NCBI RefSeq assembly: GCF_019469265.1
Contig: NZ_CP048268.1
Location: forward strand, 348,501-412,500
Length of the DNA: 64,000 nt
Direction: 5' to 3'
From: Lactobacillus panisapium
Lineage (GTDB): Bacteria > Bacillota > Bacilli > Lactobacillales > Lactobacillaceae
Shown one piece after another: positions 25,383 to 34,382 of the stretch; position 1 is the stretch's first letter; each line of letters starts with the position of its first letter. The notes under the pieces were generated by a model that saw only the letters and a list, made by a program, of their open reading frames with translations, searched no databases and was not told the DNA's origin. The translations under genes were made by a program, and so were the position numbers.

Positions 25383-26630
25383 CTAGCTGTGAGCTGTTTT
25401 TACCCATGAATCATTCCCTTTTAATTGGCGAATTATGGCGCGATAGGGGATAAAGGCTAGCACCCAGCGATAAAAGGCAAAGCTAAAGATTATTCTAAAA
25501 ATTATTAAGCGATTTTTAGGTGGCTCTAAATTCGATTCGTGCCATTGTTTTTCAATCATTAACGTATTGACCAGGTTTTCTGTGAATAATAATGTGAAAA
25601 TAATTGCTAAACCAATTAATGGCCGATAGAAAGCGTAAAAAATCAAAACGGAAACCGAAATAATTGATGATGGCACAACTATGATGGATAGATATGGCAC
25701 CATTAAGAAAAAAATGATGAAAGTTTTAACAATTGTCTGAAGATGTTTGGCTTTCATTATTGCTCCGCCATAAATCTTAAGGCATTGCAGGCCACCTTGG
25801 CACCAGCGAGTCCGCTGCCGGATAAGTTTTCTTAAGTTAGAAACACCTTCTTGCTTAACACTGACAGTATTTAAGAAAGTGCCATAATAGCCTTTCAGCA
25901 ATCCCTTGAGTGAGAACTCACAGTCTTCAAGCAGGGAGGAAGACCAGCCAACATTTTTGGCCATTTTTAACGTAACGAACTGACCGTTGCCAGAAGCCAG
26001 AGCTGATCCCCAATTTGTTCGTGCCATTTGCAATAGTGCATTATAAATGGAAAATTCAAAATTTTGCATTATTGTCAGGTTATCAACAGTGTTATAAACG
26101 TCAACACGCGTTTGAACAAGGTCGTAAAAGGAATTTTGAAAGGTAGCAACGACCTCTCTTAAGTAATCAGAATCAAAGTGACTATCCGCATCAATAATGC
26201 CAATAAGTGTCTTGCCAAGGGAATAATTCATTTGAATAATTTGATTGACGGTATATTCTAAAGCTGGTCCTTTCCCAATCTGTGCGTTTGGTTTAACACG
26301 GTGAATAACGTGTAAATTAGCGTGATGTGACCATTTATCAAGTAATTCCGTTGTGCCATCACTAGAATCATCATCGATAAATACTAGCTCTAAATTGATA
26401 AAATTCTTACATTGATTGTGTAATTTAACCAGATATGGCAAATCTCGCTTTAGCGTTGCGAATTCATTCATAGCAGGAATTAACAATAGCAAGGTGGTAA
26501 AATTCCGCGAGCTACCATAATATTTTTCTTGCCTAATTTTTTTACTAAATGATAAATAGAGGCTGAAAATAAAGTCGAAAACAAAGGCACAGCCATTGAC
26601 AATAAGCATAACCGTGATAAAAACATTCAT
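25383..26630 (-). CDS. Processive family-2 glycosyltransferase (membrane polysaccharide synthase type)
   Basis: A 415-residue GT2 enzyme with an N-terminal membrane helix (residues 5-28), a cytoplasmic catalytic domain and three to four C-terminal helices from about 290. Key motifs are DDDSSDG (86-92), DAD (147-149), LLEDCEF (233-239) and QRTRW (272-276), the D, DxD, D and Q(Q/R)xRW set of processive synthases such as hyaluronan or poly-N-acetylglucosamine synthase. It probably polymerises and exports a cell-surface polysaccharide; the sugar is unknown. It stands alone, without the deacetylase or export partners of the ica locus. The AT-rich 406 bp upstream contain its promoter but no other gene. 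Confidence 0.88.
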   Translation of the reverse strand: MNVFITVMLIVNGCAFVFDFIFSLYLSFSKKIRQEKYYGSSRNFTTLLLLIPAMNEFATLKRDLPYLVKLHNQCKNFINLELVFIDDDSSDGTTELLDKWSHHANLHVIHRVKPNAQIGKGPALEYTVNQIIQMNYSLGKTLIGIIDADSHFDSDYLREVVATFQNSFYDLVQTRVDVYNTVDNLTIMQNFEFSIYNALLQMARTNWGSALASGNGQFVTLKMAKNVGWSSSLLEDCEFSLKGLLKGYYGTFLNTVSVKQEGVSNLRKLIRQRTRWCQGGLQCLKIYGGAIMKAKHLQTIVKTFIIFFLMVPYLSIIVVPSSIISVSVLIFYAFYRPLIGLAIIFTLLFTENLVNTLMIEKQWHESNLEPPKNRLIIFRIIFSFAFYRWVLAFIPYRAIIRQLKGNDSWVKTAHS

Positions 26631-27036
26631 TTCATCATCCCTAGAGTTTATTAATTACTGTTTACAAATCTATAAAAACTAATTAAATATATAATAACGC
26701 TATTACATATTTGATTACGAAATCACATCTATACAAATACTACACACTCTTATTATAAAATAAATTTAATATATTTGTAACGCTTATTTGGTAATAGTTT
26801 ATTCACTGTTTAAGTAACTAAAAATCATCGAATAATAAAATAACTAATAGCAAAAATTCATTTATAATTTTTATTTATTTAAGTAGACTAAAAGGAAACA
26901 AAACATAGTATTTTATAAACTCTGAAATTGACTAAACAAATAAATTGATATAGTTAAAAAACATTTTTGGCAAAACAAAAAGCAAGCTAAATTTTGCTTG
27001 CTTTTTCATATACTATATATTTTTTTGCTTTGACAA
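26631..27036. other. AT-rich intergenic region, no gene
   Basis: Over 400 bp of very AT-rich sequence between the divergent-side start of the glycosyltransferase and the end of the peptidase gene. It holds only the peptidase terminator (26977-27006). I see no ORF with a ribosome-binding site and no clear structured RNA. Confidence 0.6.
26977..27006 (-). terminator. Terminator after prolyl iminopeptidase
   Basis: AAAAAGCAAGC pairs with GCTTGCTTTTT; on the minus strand the U-run follows the stem. Confidence 0.85.
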
Positions 27037-27951
27037 CTATTTACCAGCGAAGGAATTATCTTCAACTTGACGAATAAAGTCAGCTAAATGTTTGTAATAA
27101 ACAGCAGGATTATCAACCATGTGGTGGTGGCCGCCGTCAGGCGTAGTAACCAAACGCGAATTAGGAATTTCCTTTTGCATAATTTTAGCAGTAGCAATCG
27201 GCATGGTTTCTTCTTCACCAAAGGTAATTAAAGTCGGCACCTTAATATTCTTTAATTGGTCTCTAAAATGCCAATCTTTCAACTTCCCGGTAATGACAAA
27301 TTCATTATCCCCTTGGAAGGCATGGTAAACTTCGCTGCCACCGATATCATTTAGGTGGTAAAGCTTAGAAGGCTGCTTACGGTCGACAAAATTAATGTTG
27401 AGAATATTGACATCTTCTTGATAGCGTTTGTTGTCATAGTCATCGTTTTGTTCGCATTGATGCATAAAGTCGATTTCCGTTTGTGGTAAGACTTCTTGAC
27501 GGCGCCGATTAACAGCCTTTACGTAGTCGTCAATGTCATCGACCATTGATGAGATGATTGCCCCTTTTAGGTGTTGGCCGTATTTAACGGCATATTCTTG
27601 AACTAACAGGCCACCCCAGCTTTGCCCAATTAAATAAAAGTTATCTAATCCGAGCTTTTCGCGCACTTCGTCTACTTCATCTAAAAAGTAGTCATAAGTT
27701 AAATATTTGCTTGCGATTTCTGGGTCAGAATAATCTGGCTGATCTGAATAAAGGGAGCCCAGTTGGTCGTACATTGTTACTTGTACATCCAAGCCCTGTT
27801 TTTTTAATTGCTCGGCTGTGTCTTCCCAGTATTCATGATTGCCACCAGGACCGCCATGTAGGCATAGTAAGTGAATATCACCATGTCCTTGAGTATTTGT
27901 CCACAAGTGATAACCATTGTCTAAAGTAATGATTTTGGAACCAGTTTTCAT
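27037..27951 (-). CDS. pepI: Proline iminopeptidase
   Basis: A 304-residue cytoplasmic alpha/beta hydrolase (S33 family). HGGPGGNHEYW (32-42) is the oxyanion-hole region specific to prolyl iminopeptidases, GQSWGG (109-114) holds the nucleophile Ser111, and PDGGHHHMVDNP near residue 282 carries the catalytic His. It releases N-terminal proline from short peptides, part of the Lactobacillus casein/peptide-degrading set. AAGGAG precedes the ATG. Monocistronic. Confidence 0.93.
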   Translation of the reverse strand: MKTGSKIITLDNGYHLWTNTQGHGDIHLLCLHGGPGGNHEYWEDTAEQLKKQGLDVQVTMYDQLGSLYSDQPDYSDPEIASKYLTYDYFLDEVDEVREKLGLDNFYLIGQSWGGLLVQEYAVKYGQHLKGAIISSMVDDIDDYVKAVNRRRQEVLPQTEIDFMHQCEQNDDYDNKRYQEDVNILNINFVDRKQPSKLYHLNDIGGSEVYHAFQGDNEFVITGKLKDWHFRDQLKNIKVPTLITFGEEETMPIATAKIMQKEIPNSRLVTTPDGGHHHMVDNPAVYYKHLADFIRQVEDNSFAGK

Positions 27952-28154
27952 TTTGTTCTCCTTCTTAATATGATTAATTTCTATTTTAGCTCATGAGCAT
28001 TGAAAGAAAAACCATGCAGATAAAATACGTGGTAAAAGTAATAGCAAGATTTTTATTAGGGTAAAAACGGGGATATTATTGCTATTCTTACGTTTTGGTG
28101 AAGCGCATACATGATATAATTGAAGAATAATTATGGAAAATAAGGAGAGATATT

Positions 28155-28910
28155 ATGGCAGAACCAAACTGGCTAAAAAAGATGGCTGAAAAAGAATATT
28201 TAGCAGAAAATTTTACCGCCGCGGGTAAAAGTCGCTACACGGTGAGTGATGTTGCTCCTGATGATCCGGATTGGCTAGAACAAGCTGCGGCCAAGACGCA
28301 CGCGGCAAGTGGTGATGATTACGTCAAGCTTGATAGTGGTTTATTGACGGTGAATCAAATTAACTGGATGCTGCGCAACACGATTGGAGAACTGACTTTT
28401 GTTGACGATAACAATCAGTTTTTGTGGTACAACCGTCCGGTAGATCCAGCTACAAAGATGAAGGCAAAAAGAACGCCTGATCAAGTAGGAAGTTCGATGG
28501 GACAAGTTCATCCAGATGTACGCGATGTCATTCCTGAAGCTAAAAAAGTTGTCCACGCATTGCGGACCAAACAGGATGGTCATGATGAAGTCTATATGCC
28601 TGTCCCGACTGGTAATTTGCATCAATTAGTTTTACATTACTACAAACGCGTAGAAGATGATGAGGGTAATTATGCTGGGATCTACGAGTGGGTACAAGAT
28701 CTTTATCCGCTAGTCAAGTATTTCTGCGAAACGACTGGACAAAAATTGGTTAATGACCCAGATGCAGTTACAGGCGCTACTTATCGGCGCAATTCTTCTC
28801 CAGATGCTGCAACGGGAGCATCGACTAAGGCAGCTGCTGAAAAAGAAGAACAGCCTACAGTAAAAGAAAAGGTGCCAGATGATGCGACAACTTCGGCATC
28901 GCTAAAATAA
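28155..28910 (+). CDS. PAS-domain protein
   Basis: A 251-residue soluble protein. Residues 70-190 form a PAS-like sensor fold (NTIGELTFVDDNNQFLWYNR, GSSMGQVHPDVR, HYYKRVEDDEGNYAGIYEWVQDL), of the PAS_10 type found in DUF438 proteins and in lactobacilli. The N-terminal 60 residues are charged and the C-terminal 60 are low-complexity Ala/Thr/Lys-rich with no known domain. It has a TATAAT promoter 25-30 bases upstream. A redox or ligand-sensing role is inferred from the fold; no output domain is present. Confidence 0.75.
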   Translation: MAEPNWLKKMAEKEYLAENFTAAGKSRYTVSDVAPDDPDWLEQAAAKTHAASGDDYVKLDSGLLTVNQINWMLRNTIGELTFVDDNNQFLWYNRPVDPATKMKAKRTPDQVGSSMGQVHPDVRDVIPEAKKVVHALRTKQDGHDEVYMPVPTGNLHQLVLHYYKRVEDDEGNYAGIYEWVQDLYPLVKYFCETTGQKLVNDPDAVTGATYRRNSSPDAATGASTKAAAEKEEQPTVKEKVPDDATTSASLK

Positions 28911-28916
28911 ATATTC

Positions 28917-28951
28917 ACAAGTGGTGGTTAGACAGGTTCTAACCACTTTTT
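28917..28951 (+). terminator. Terminator after PAS protein
   Basis: GTGGTTAG pairs with CTAACCAC around a seven-base loop, followed by five T. Confidence 0.85.
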
Positions 28952-29067
28952 GATATACTGATATTAGGTAGACTTATAAACATAGTTTAGTGAGCTAACC
29001 ATGATATTACATTAATGCATCGCTTTTAATACCCGGTGCGGAGTTTTTAACTAGAGGTGGTAGTGTT

Positions 29068-29517
29068 ATGACTTTTTACACACTCAAGTACATTGAGCAG
29101 AATCAAAATACTAGTAAAACAATTTTGTATGTCTTAATCGCAATTGCGGCGTTAACGATGATTGCTTTTACGGTTCTTTACTTGCGGCACCGGTTCGATA
29201 CTCGTTACCGTGACCTAGGAATTATTGCGTTGCTTTTCTTATTATTATTTGTTGGAACACAATATGAAAAGTATGTTCAAACCAATTTGGTAAAATCCCA
29301 GTCGGAACAGATTATTCCGTTCATTAAGTCGGTTGCTAAAGACCACGGTGTTTCTAATAGTGATGTTATGGTTAGTTCAACTAATTTACAAAATGGTCTA
29401 ATTGTCAGACTTCATTCAAAAGATATTGATTACCAATTGGAACTGAATGATGATAATAATAGCTACACCTTAAAGAAAGCTCATGTTATTAATCATGAAG
29501 TTAATGTCAAGAATTAA
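29068..29517 (+). CDS. DUF3290 membrane protein
   Basis: A 149-residue protein with two membrane helices (about residues 17-41 and 51-66) and a soluble C-terminal domain. Sequence and position match the DUF3290 family, which in lactobacilli and streptococci is encoded directly before a DUF421 (YetF-like) protein, as here. The function is unknown; the pair probably forms a membrane complex. Confidence 0.82.
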   Translation: MTFYTLKYIEQNQNTSKTILYVLIAIAALTMIAFTVLYLRHRFDTRYRDLGIIALLFLLLFVGTQYEKYVQTNLVKSQSEQIIPFIKSVAKDHGVSNSDVMVSSTNLQNGLIVRLHSKDIDYQLELNDDNNSYTLKKAHVINHEVNVKN

Positions 29518-29532
29518 TAGGGGGAAATTGAC

Positions 29533-30168
29533 ATGGATTATACGCAACTTTTTATTAAATTTGTTTTAGGTGTGTTAACATTAATTTTCCAGATTAATGT
29601 TTTTGGTAAAAGCAATATTGCCCCAACCACGGCATTAGACCAATTGCAGAACTATGTTCTTGGTGGCATTATCGGTGGGGTTATTTATAATTCCAGCATC
29701 ACGGTGCTGCAGTTTCTCCTAGTGTTAATTGTCTGGACTTTAGTGGTCTTTATTCTTAAATTTGCCCGTGAACACAGCAACATTATTCGCGTGTTGATTG
29801 ATGGCAAACCAATTCAAATTATTAAGGATGGAAAAGTTCTGGTTAAGAACTGCTTATCTGCCGGGATTTCTGCTAACGAGTTGATGTTTAAGCTACGGAG
29901 CCAAGGTGTTTATTCGGTTAATGAAGTCAAAAACTGTATTTTTGAGAAGAATGGTCAACTAACTGTGATTCAAGAAGATGAGAAAAATCTTCGTTTTCCA
30001 CTAATTAATGATGGTCAAATTAACCAAGAAGTGCTTGAATTTATTGATAAGGATGAAGACTGGTTAAAAAAGGAAGCAAAAGATGCAGGCTATGACAATA
30101 TTGGCGATATTTTCTTAGCTGATATTGAAAATGGCAAGCTTTCATTTACTAGCTATGATCAAAAATAA
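29533..30168 (+). CDS. DUF421 (YetF-like) membrane protein
   Basis: A 211-residue protein with three N-terminal membrane helices followed by the cytoplasmic YetF-type domain (VLIDGKPIQIIKDGKVLVKNCL, ANELMFKLRSQGVYSVNEVKNCIFEKNGQL), the recognisable DUF421 core. It lies 15 bases after the DUF3290 gene with a GGGG-rich site upstream. In Bacillus, homologues are linked to spore and stress physiology, but no biochemical role is established. Confidence 0.87.
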   Translation: MDYTQLFIKFVLGVLTLIFQINVFGKSNIAPTTALDQLQNYVLGGIIGGVIYNSSITVLQFLLVLIVWTLVVFILKFAREHSNIIRVLIDGKPIQIIKDGKVLVKNCLSAGISANELMFKLRSQGVYSVNEVKNCIFEKNGQLTVIQEDEKNLRFPLINDGQINQEVLEFIDKDEDWLKKEAKDAGYDNIGDIFLADIENGKLSFTSYDQK

Positions 30169-30191
30169 CAATTAGAAAGTAATAGGAATAG

Positions 30192-31010
30192 ATGGAAAAT
30201 TTGAGTAAGGCGAAGCATCTGGTTGCTGATGCCGATGTGATGATTATCGTTGCGGGTAATGGAATGGCAAAACTGGAGGGACTTGACCTACTGGGGCAAG
30301 CAAGTTTTGCACAGGACTTTCCCACAATTGCAGAAAAGTATCATGTGAATTCCGTGGGAGAAGCGTTAGACCAGCAATCTGCTTCTTGGTCTGACAAATG
30401 GCTTTGTTGGAGTCAACTGATTGCGCACTATTCGCTTGAATATCAGCCAAGCCAAACAATGAAAAATTTACGCAAATTAATTGGCCAGAAAAAGTTTTTT
30501 ATTGCAACATCCAGCTTTGGTCATTTCTTTGAAAGTGCTGGCTTTAATGAAAACCGGATTTTTAATGTTTTTGGCGATTGGACAAAAATGCAATGTTCAA
30601 GTGGCATTAATCACGGACTTAAAGATAGTCGTGGTGCTGTCCAAAAAATTATAGCTGCTAAACAGCAAAAGCAGGATTTAGCGGCTTTTGTGCCTAGATG
30701 TAAAAAATGCGGTCAGCCAATGGAAATTCACATGCCGTTAAATGAGCATTTCTACCCGGATACAGATGCTAATACTCGTTTTCGGTGGTTTTTAACTGGT
30801 AATGAAGAGGAAAAAACGGTTTTCCTTGAATTGGGGGTAGACGAAACTAGCCCGCAACTGCTTCAGCCAATTATTCACCTTGTCCAGCAATATCCGCAGT
30901 GGTCTTATGTTGCTGCTGATTATCGTCAAGAGCAATTACCGCTTGATATCCAAGCCAGAAGTGCTGGCATAAACGCCGATTCAGCTATTCTATTACATAA
31001 CTTGCTTTAA
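30192..31010 (+). CDS. Divergent sirtuin-like (SIR2 family) protein
   Basis: A 272-residue SIR2-fold protein. Expected motifs are altered: the NAD-binding GAG appears as GNG (22-24), and the TQN-D motif appears as TSSFG (106-110), although the following His111 sits where the catalytic His is expected. A C-x2-C pair (Cys170, Cys173) and Cys135 may bind zinc. Canonical sirtuins remove acyl groups from lysine or act as ADP-ribosyltransferases; whether this one does is open. It is in line with DUF3290/DUF421 and the exonuclease gene and has a weak ribosome-binding site. Confidence 0.72.
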   Translation: MENLSKAKHLVADADVMIIVAGNGMAKLEGLDLLGQASFAQDFPTIAEKYHVNSVGEALDQQSASWSDKWLCWSQLIAHYSLEYQPSQTMKNLRKLIGQKKFFIATSSFGHFFESAGFNENRIFNVFGDWTKMQCSSGINHGLKDSRGAVQKIIAAKQQKQDLAAFVPRCKKCGQPMEIHMPLNEHFYPDTDANTRFRWFLTGNEEEKTVFLELGVDETSPQLLQPIIHLVQQYPQWSYVAADYRQEQLPLDIQARSAGINADSAILLHNLL

Positions 31011-31024
31011 AAAGGGGGCTTGTG

Positions 31025-31978
31025 ATGAGTATTTATATCAAAAACGGTGTTTTGCATGTTACTGGTGCGCAAGAAAAACTCCGTGCCAAGGGCCAAGAAA
31101 ATCCGGCTTTTATTGCTGACTATACGCTGCTTGATATTGAGACGACGGGGCTTAACCCTTACCGTGATCATGTAACTGAGCTTGGTGCCATTAAGGTGCG
31201 TAATAATGAAATTGTTGATCAGTTCAGCAAACTGGTAGTTTATCCGCGCTCGAATAAGGTTCCGGCTGTTATTACTAAATTAAACGGCATAACTGAGGAG
31301 CTGCTGTTAACAAAGGGTATCCCAGTTAAAGAAGCAATGACGGAGTTTCGGCAATTTATCGGTGATGACATTATTATCGGCTACAACGTCAACTTTGACT
31401 TGAATTTTTTATATGACTTAACGGAAAAGTTTAAGCTGCCTCAACTAAATAATGATTATGTTGATGTGCTGCGTTTAGCCCGAGCTTACTATCCGTTCCA
31501 GCATAACCGCTTGCTTGACTGTATGCAGCGCGCAGGCATTGCAGAAACCGAACAACATCACGGCCTAGATGATTCAATCGATACCAAAAAAGTTTACGAT
31601 GATTTTCGTGCTAATTTCACAGATGAATTACTGGCTAAGGCTCAGGGTAAGATTAAAAACATAGATTTACTTGCCGCCGAACTGGAAGCCTGGGAACTTG
31701 GCTACCGCAATCCGGTCAACAATAAAAAGGTTGCGTTCGTTGACGGAATCAATATGGATAATGCGGAAGCTGCTTTGATGGTCAATAATATGAATGGTCA
31801 GGCTCAGACAATCGTTACGCCTGATACTAATTTTTTAATTATTGATGACGATAGCTTTTTTGATAAAAACAATGAGGCAATTCAGCAAGCACGAGAATAT
31901 AATAAATCTGGCAGTAAAATTAAACGTCTTTCTGAGAGCTATTTTTTGAACATGCTTGATGAGTGGGCTAGAAATTAA
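31025..31978 (+). CDS. DnaQ-like 3'-5' exonuclease (DEDDh)
   Basis: A 317-residue protein whose residues 30-195 form a DEDDh exonuclease: LLDIETTGLNPYRDH (Asp37, Glu39), IIGYNVNFDLNFL and HHGLDDSIDTKKVY (His and final Asp). The last 110 residues hold a further small domain (IDLLAAELEAWELGYRNPVNNKKVAFVDG) that I do not recognise; a BRCT-like fold is possible. It may be a proofreading-type or repair exonuclease. The start is ATG 31025 with AAGGGGG seven bases before; the GTG at 31022 is less well placed. Confidence 0.85.
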   Translation: MSIYIKNGVLHVTGAQEKLRAKGQENPAFIADYTLLDIETTGLNPYRDHVTELGAIKVRNNEIVDQFSKLVVYPRSNKVPAVITKLNGITEELLLTKGIPVKEAMTEFRQFIGDDIIIGYNVNFDLNFLYDLTEKFKLPQLNNDYVDVLRLARAYYPFQHNRLLDCMQRAGIAETEQHHGLDDSIDTKKVYDDFRANFTDELLAKAQGKIKNIDLLAAELEAWELGYRNPVNNKKVAFVDGINMDNAEAALMVNNMNGQAQTIVTPDTNFLIIDDDSFFDKNNEAIQQAREYNKSGSKIKRLSESYFLNMLDEWARN

Positions 31979-31984
31979 CATCTT

Positions 31985-32013
31985 AAGGCAAAGTAAAAAG
32001 CTTTGCTTTTTTC
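31985..32013 (+). terminator. Terminator after exonuclease gene
   Basis: GCAAAG pairs with CTTTGC around seven bases, followed by six T. Confidence 0.8.
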
Positions 32014-32080
32014 TTACAGCTATTGCAAACAAAAGTTCGATTAGCTATACTTAGTTATTATCAAATAAGGAGCGGATGTA

Positions 32081-32953
32081 ATGGCACGCAGGCGGAGAAG
32101 ACAAAGCAGAAAGGTAATTAATGGTGACTTTTGGGCGATAGTCATTATTATTTTGTTCTTGCTATGGTTTGTTTCGACTAAAGGCGGTACGGATCCAAGC
32201 GGTCGACAGACAATTAATCAAATAACGCGCAATGAGCCAGCAAAGAAAAATAAGATTGAGCAGGCTAAGCCAGCAGCTAAAGTCTACGGTGGTTTGTCAC
32301 AGCAAGATTATGCTAAACTGGCACAGCTCAATTTTAAGAGTGGTTCTTCAGCTTATATTACGGTTAATAATGACAAGTCAACTTTGATTAAAAACGCATG
32401 GCGCGTCAACCGCGTTATTTATTCGAACCTAGATAATCTTAACCGAACATCTCATTCCAATACTGCTTTTTTAGAAAAACGCAACGTTGCCAACGGTAGT
32501 TTGCGGGTTCAGCAATTTGTGCAGCCAACTGCTTGGCATTATAATCGCCGCAATGGAACGCAAATATACAACCGCGGCCACTTGATTGCCTATTCAGTTT
32601 CTGCGGGGATAGACCAGGAAGGTAATTTTAATCCGCGTAACCTTTCAGGAGATCAAAATAATCCCAAAAATTTATTTACGCAGTCCGCTTTTTCCAATCA
32701 GCGCATTCAGACGATCTTCGAAAGTCGAGTTCGGACCGCATTGCGGGAAAATAAGCGGGTAATTTACCAGGCGACTCCGATTTTTCGCGGAGAAGAATTG
32801 ATGGCGCGGGGAATTAACCTGCAAGCCGTATCGACTGATGGCAGTTTAGATTTCAATGTTTATTTATTTAATGTTCAGCCCGGTTTTTCTTTTGACTATA
32901 ATAATGGACGAGCAAAAATAGACCATGAGATGCTGGTAAAAGAACAATATTAA
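32081..32953 (+). CDS. Membrane-anchored DNA/RNA non-specific endonuclease
   Basis: A 290-residue protein with a very basic N-terminus, one membrane helix (about residues 18-36) and an extracellular beta-beta-alpha metal nuclease domain. The catalytic motif is present as YNRGHLIAYSVS (the D/NRGH motif with the general-base His), followed by NPRNLSGDQNNPKNLFTQS, where Asn coordinates the metal. It resembles the DNA-entry nuclease EndA and secreted nucleases of lactobacilli. It probably degrades external DNA for nutrition or takes part in DNA uptake. AGGAG precedes the ATG; its own terminator follows. Confidence 0.9.
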   Translation: MARRRRRQSRKVINGDFWAIVIIILFLLWFVSTKGGTDPSGRQTINQITRNEPAKKNKIEQAKPAAKVYGGLSQQDYAKLAQLNFKSGSSAYITVNNDKSTLIKNAWRVNRVIYSNLDNLNRTSHSNTAFLEKRNVANGSLRVQQFVQPTAWHYNRRNGTQIYNRGHLIAYSVSAGIDQEGNFNPRNLSGDQNNPKNLFTQSAFSNQRIQTIFESRVRTALRENKRVIYQATPIFRGEELMARGINLQAVSTDGSLDFNVYLFNVQPGFSFDYNNGRAKIDHEMLVKEQY

Positions 32954-32982
32954 AGCGTTGCATTTGTGTGCAACGCTTTTTA
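32952..32982 (+). terminator. Terminator after nuclease gene
   Basis: AAAGCGTTGC and GCAACGCTTTTT pair around an eight-base loop. Confidence 0.88.
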
Positions 32983-33144
32983 GTAATGTGAAATAACAGA
33001 ACAATTTAATTACTGCTACTTATTACCCCTTAAAATTTAGGTAAAGGTAGGTGAGAACAAAAACTTAAGGGGACGCGACTTAGAACATGGAATGAATTTT
33101 CCCCGAATATAATTCTTTTAATTAAAACGATAAAATATACCCTG

Positions 33145-33175
33145 CTAAAGGCTATTGCAATGCAATAGCCTTTAG
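33145..33175. terminator. Long palindrome after the rgg-type gene
   Basis: Arms of 15 bases (CTAAAGGCTATTGCA / TGCAATAGCCTTTAG) around a single base, ending 10 bases before the stop codon side of the regulator gene, with a T-rich flank on the right. Likely a terminator. Confidence 0.7.
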
Positions 33176-33184
33176 TCTAATTTT

Positions 33185-34015
33185 TTAGTTTTCGTTAAAC
33201 CGATCGGCGAACTCCTTTATTTCGGTTTGTAAACCGCGATACACATCAAGAGCTTCCATTGCTTTCAAAGTATTTAAGCATTTGACAGCTTCTTCTTTAT
33301 TTTTTTGACAAATGGCTAGACGACCTTTAGCTAAAAATAATTTATCATATCGACAAGTTGCTCTAGCTAGTTTACATGCTTTTTGCAAGTCAGGAATTGC
33401 TTCAGAGAATTTCCTTTTATGAACGAGAATTGCAGCTTTATTGAGTGCAAAACTTTCGTTCAATGATTTAAGAAAAGGGTATTTGGTTTCTATCGTATCA
33501 ATTGCGCGGTTTGAAATGCCAATCATTGTTTCTTCATCAAAAACAAAGAAAATCATATTTAAGACATATAAATCTAGGATATTCCAGTTTTCGATTTTAG
33601 AAATTCGGTGTTTCCATACAGGTATAATTATTTTTCGCGCTTCAATAATATTTCCTGTTTTAAAAGCCTCAAGAATTGAGGTAATCATTTGAATATCATC
33701 ATCATTACTAATTAGTTGGCATCGTTTTAGCAAGGAATCAATCTTTTGATTTTGAGAATTATAAGCAATATTTAGAGTATCGTAAATTATTTGTTCTTTA
33801 GGGCTTAAATTATAATTATTTCGAATATAATCAAACTCTTCTTGGGTAATTCCCAGTCGCTTAATCAATAATGAAGCATTCTGATAAGATGGCTCTTCAA
33901 GTGAGTTTTCTATCTTGGATAAAGTTGTCCGATTTAATAAGTTATTGGAAAGTTCAGCTTGAGTGATTCCACGTGACTTTCTGATTTTCTGGATTGTCTC
34001 ACCAAAGGTTTTCAT
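33185..34015 (-). CDS. Rgg/GadR/MutR-family transcriptional regulator
   Basis: A 276-residue regulator. Residues 1-60 are an XRE-type helix-turn-helix (FGETIQKIRKSRGITQAELSNN, LNRTTLSKIENS). The rest is a helical repeat domain of about 215 residues, as in Rgg proteins that bind short hydrophobic peptides in the cytoplasm. The start is ATG 34015 with AAGGGGGC seven bases upstream. A small hydrophobic peptide is encoded divergently at 34188 with a good ribosome-binding site, the classical Rgg-SHP arrangement. The regulator probably activates that promoter in response to the imported mature peptide. Confidence 0.85.
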   Translation of the reverse strand: MKTFGETIQKIRKSRGITQAELSNNLLNRTTLSKIENSLEEPSYQNASLLIKRLGITQEEFDYIRNNYNLSPKEQIIYDTLNIAYNSQNQKIDSLLKRCQLISNDDDIQMITSILEAFKTGNIIEARKIIIPVWKHRISKIENWNILDLYVLNMIFFVFDEETMIGISNRAIDTIETKYPFLKSLNESFALNKAAILVHKRKFSEAIPDLQKACKLARATCRYDKLFLAKGRLAICQKNKEEAVKCLNTLKAMEALDVYRGLQTEIKEFADRFNEN

Positions 34016-34187
34016 TATTTGCCCCCTTTTTATTAGTACTAATGTGAAATAAGCCAACATTTTAATTCGCTGGGATAAATTAGGTACTATTATTTATTTG
34101 GTTAAAGGGTATAGTAACATCACTTTGTGAAATAACAGTGAATATATCCTTTATATGTCTAATGTTTAATAGAAAGAGGGCAAAAAA

Positions 34188-34241
34188 ATGTCAATTTCAA
34201 ACTTTTTTATTTTTTTAGTAGGCTTTAGTGCAATGCACTAA
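34188..34241 (+). CDS. Short hydrophobic peptide, candidate SHP pheromone precursor
   Basis: A 17-codon ORF, MSISNFFIFLVGFSAMH, with AAAGAGGG eight bases upstream of ATG. It is highly hydrophobic in the middle, as expected for SHP precursors exported and matured outside the cell. It is the first ORF of a short transcript that runs from near 34160 to the terminator at 34384-34417 and codes for nothing else obvious. It is divergent from the Rgg-type gene. Length and context fit; the sequence does not match the SHP consensus of streptococci, so the assignment is inference. Confidence 0.6.
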   Translation: MSISNFFIFLVGFSAMH

Positions 34242-34257
34242 TCATTAACAAATCTGA

Positions 34258-34320
34258 AACAGTACAGATATTAAATGTGTTTTCATTTATATTTAGTCAA
34301 GCGGCTTAATTTGTACTGTT
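34258..34320 (+). repeat. Inverted repeat in the peptide transcript
   Basis: AACAGTACA (34258-34266) is inverted at 34312-34320 (TTGTACTGTT), enclosing a smaller AAATG/CATTT stem. The fold may stabilise or regulate the short RNA. Confidence 0.4.
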
Positions 34321-34382
34321 ATTGGTTGTTAATGAAGTAATAGAATAATTAGTGTGTACTTGTCTAACAGGTATATTCTTAC

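Larger units (their letters stand above)
32986..34138. repeat. Three copies of TGTGAAATAA around the rgg-type gene
   Basis: TGTGAAATAACAG occurs at 32987-32999 and 34127-34138 (TTTGTGAAATAACAG), and TGTGAAATAAGCC at 34043-34055. Two of the copies lie in the divergent region between the regulator and the short peptide gene. They may be the operator of the regulator; the one at 32987 stands downstream of the regulator gene. Confidence 0.4.
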
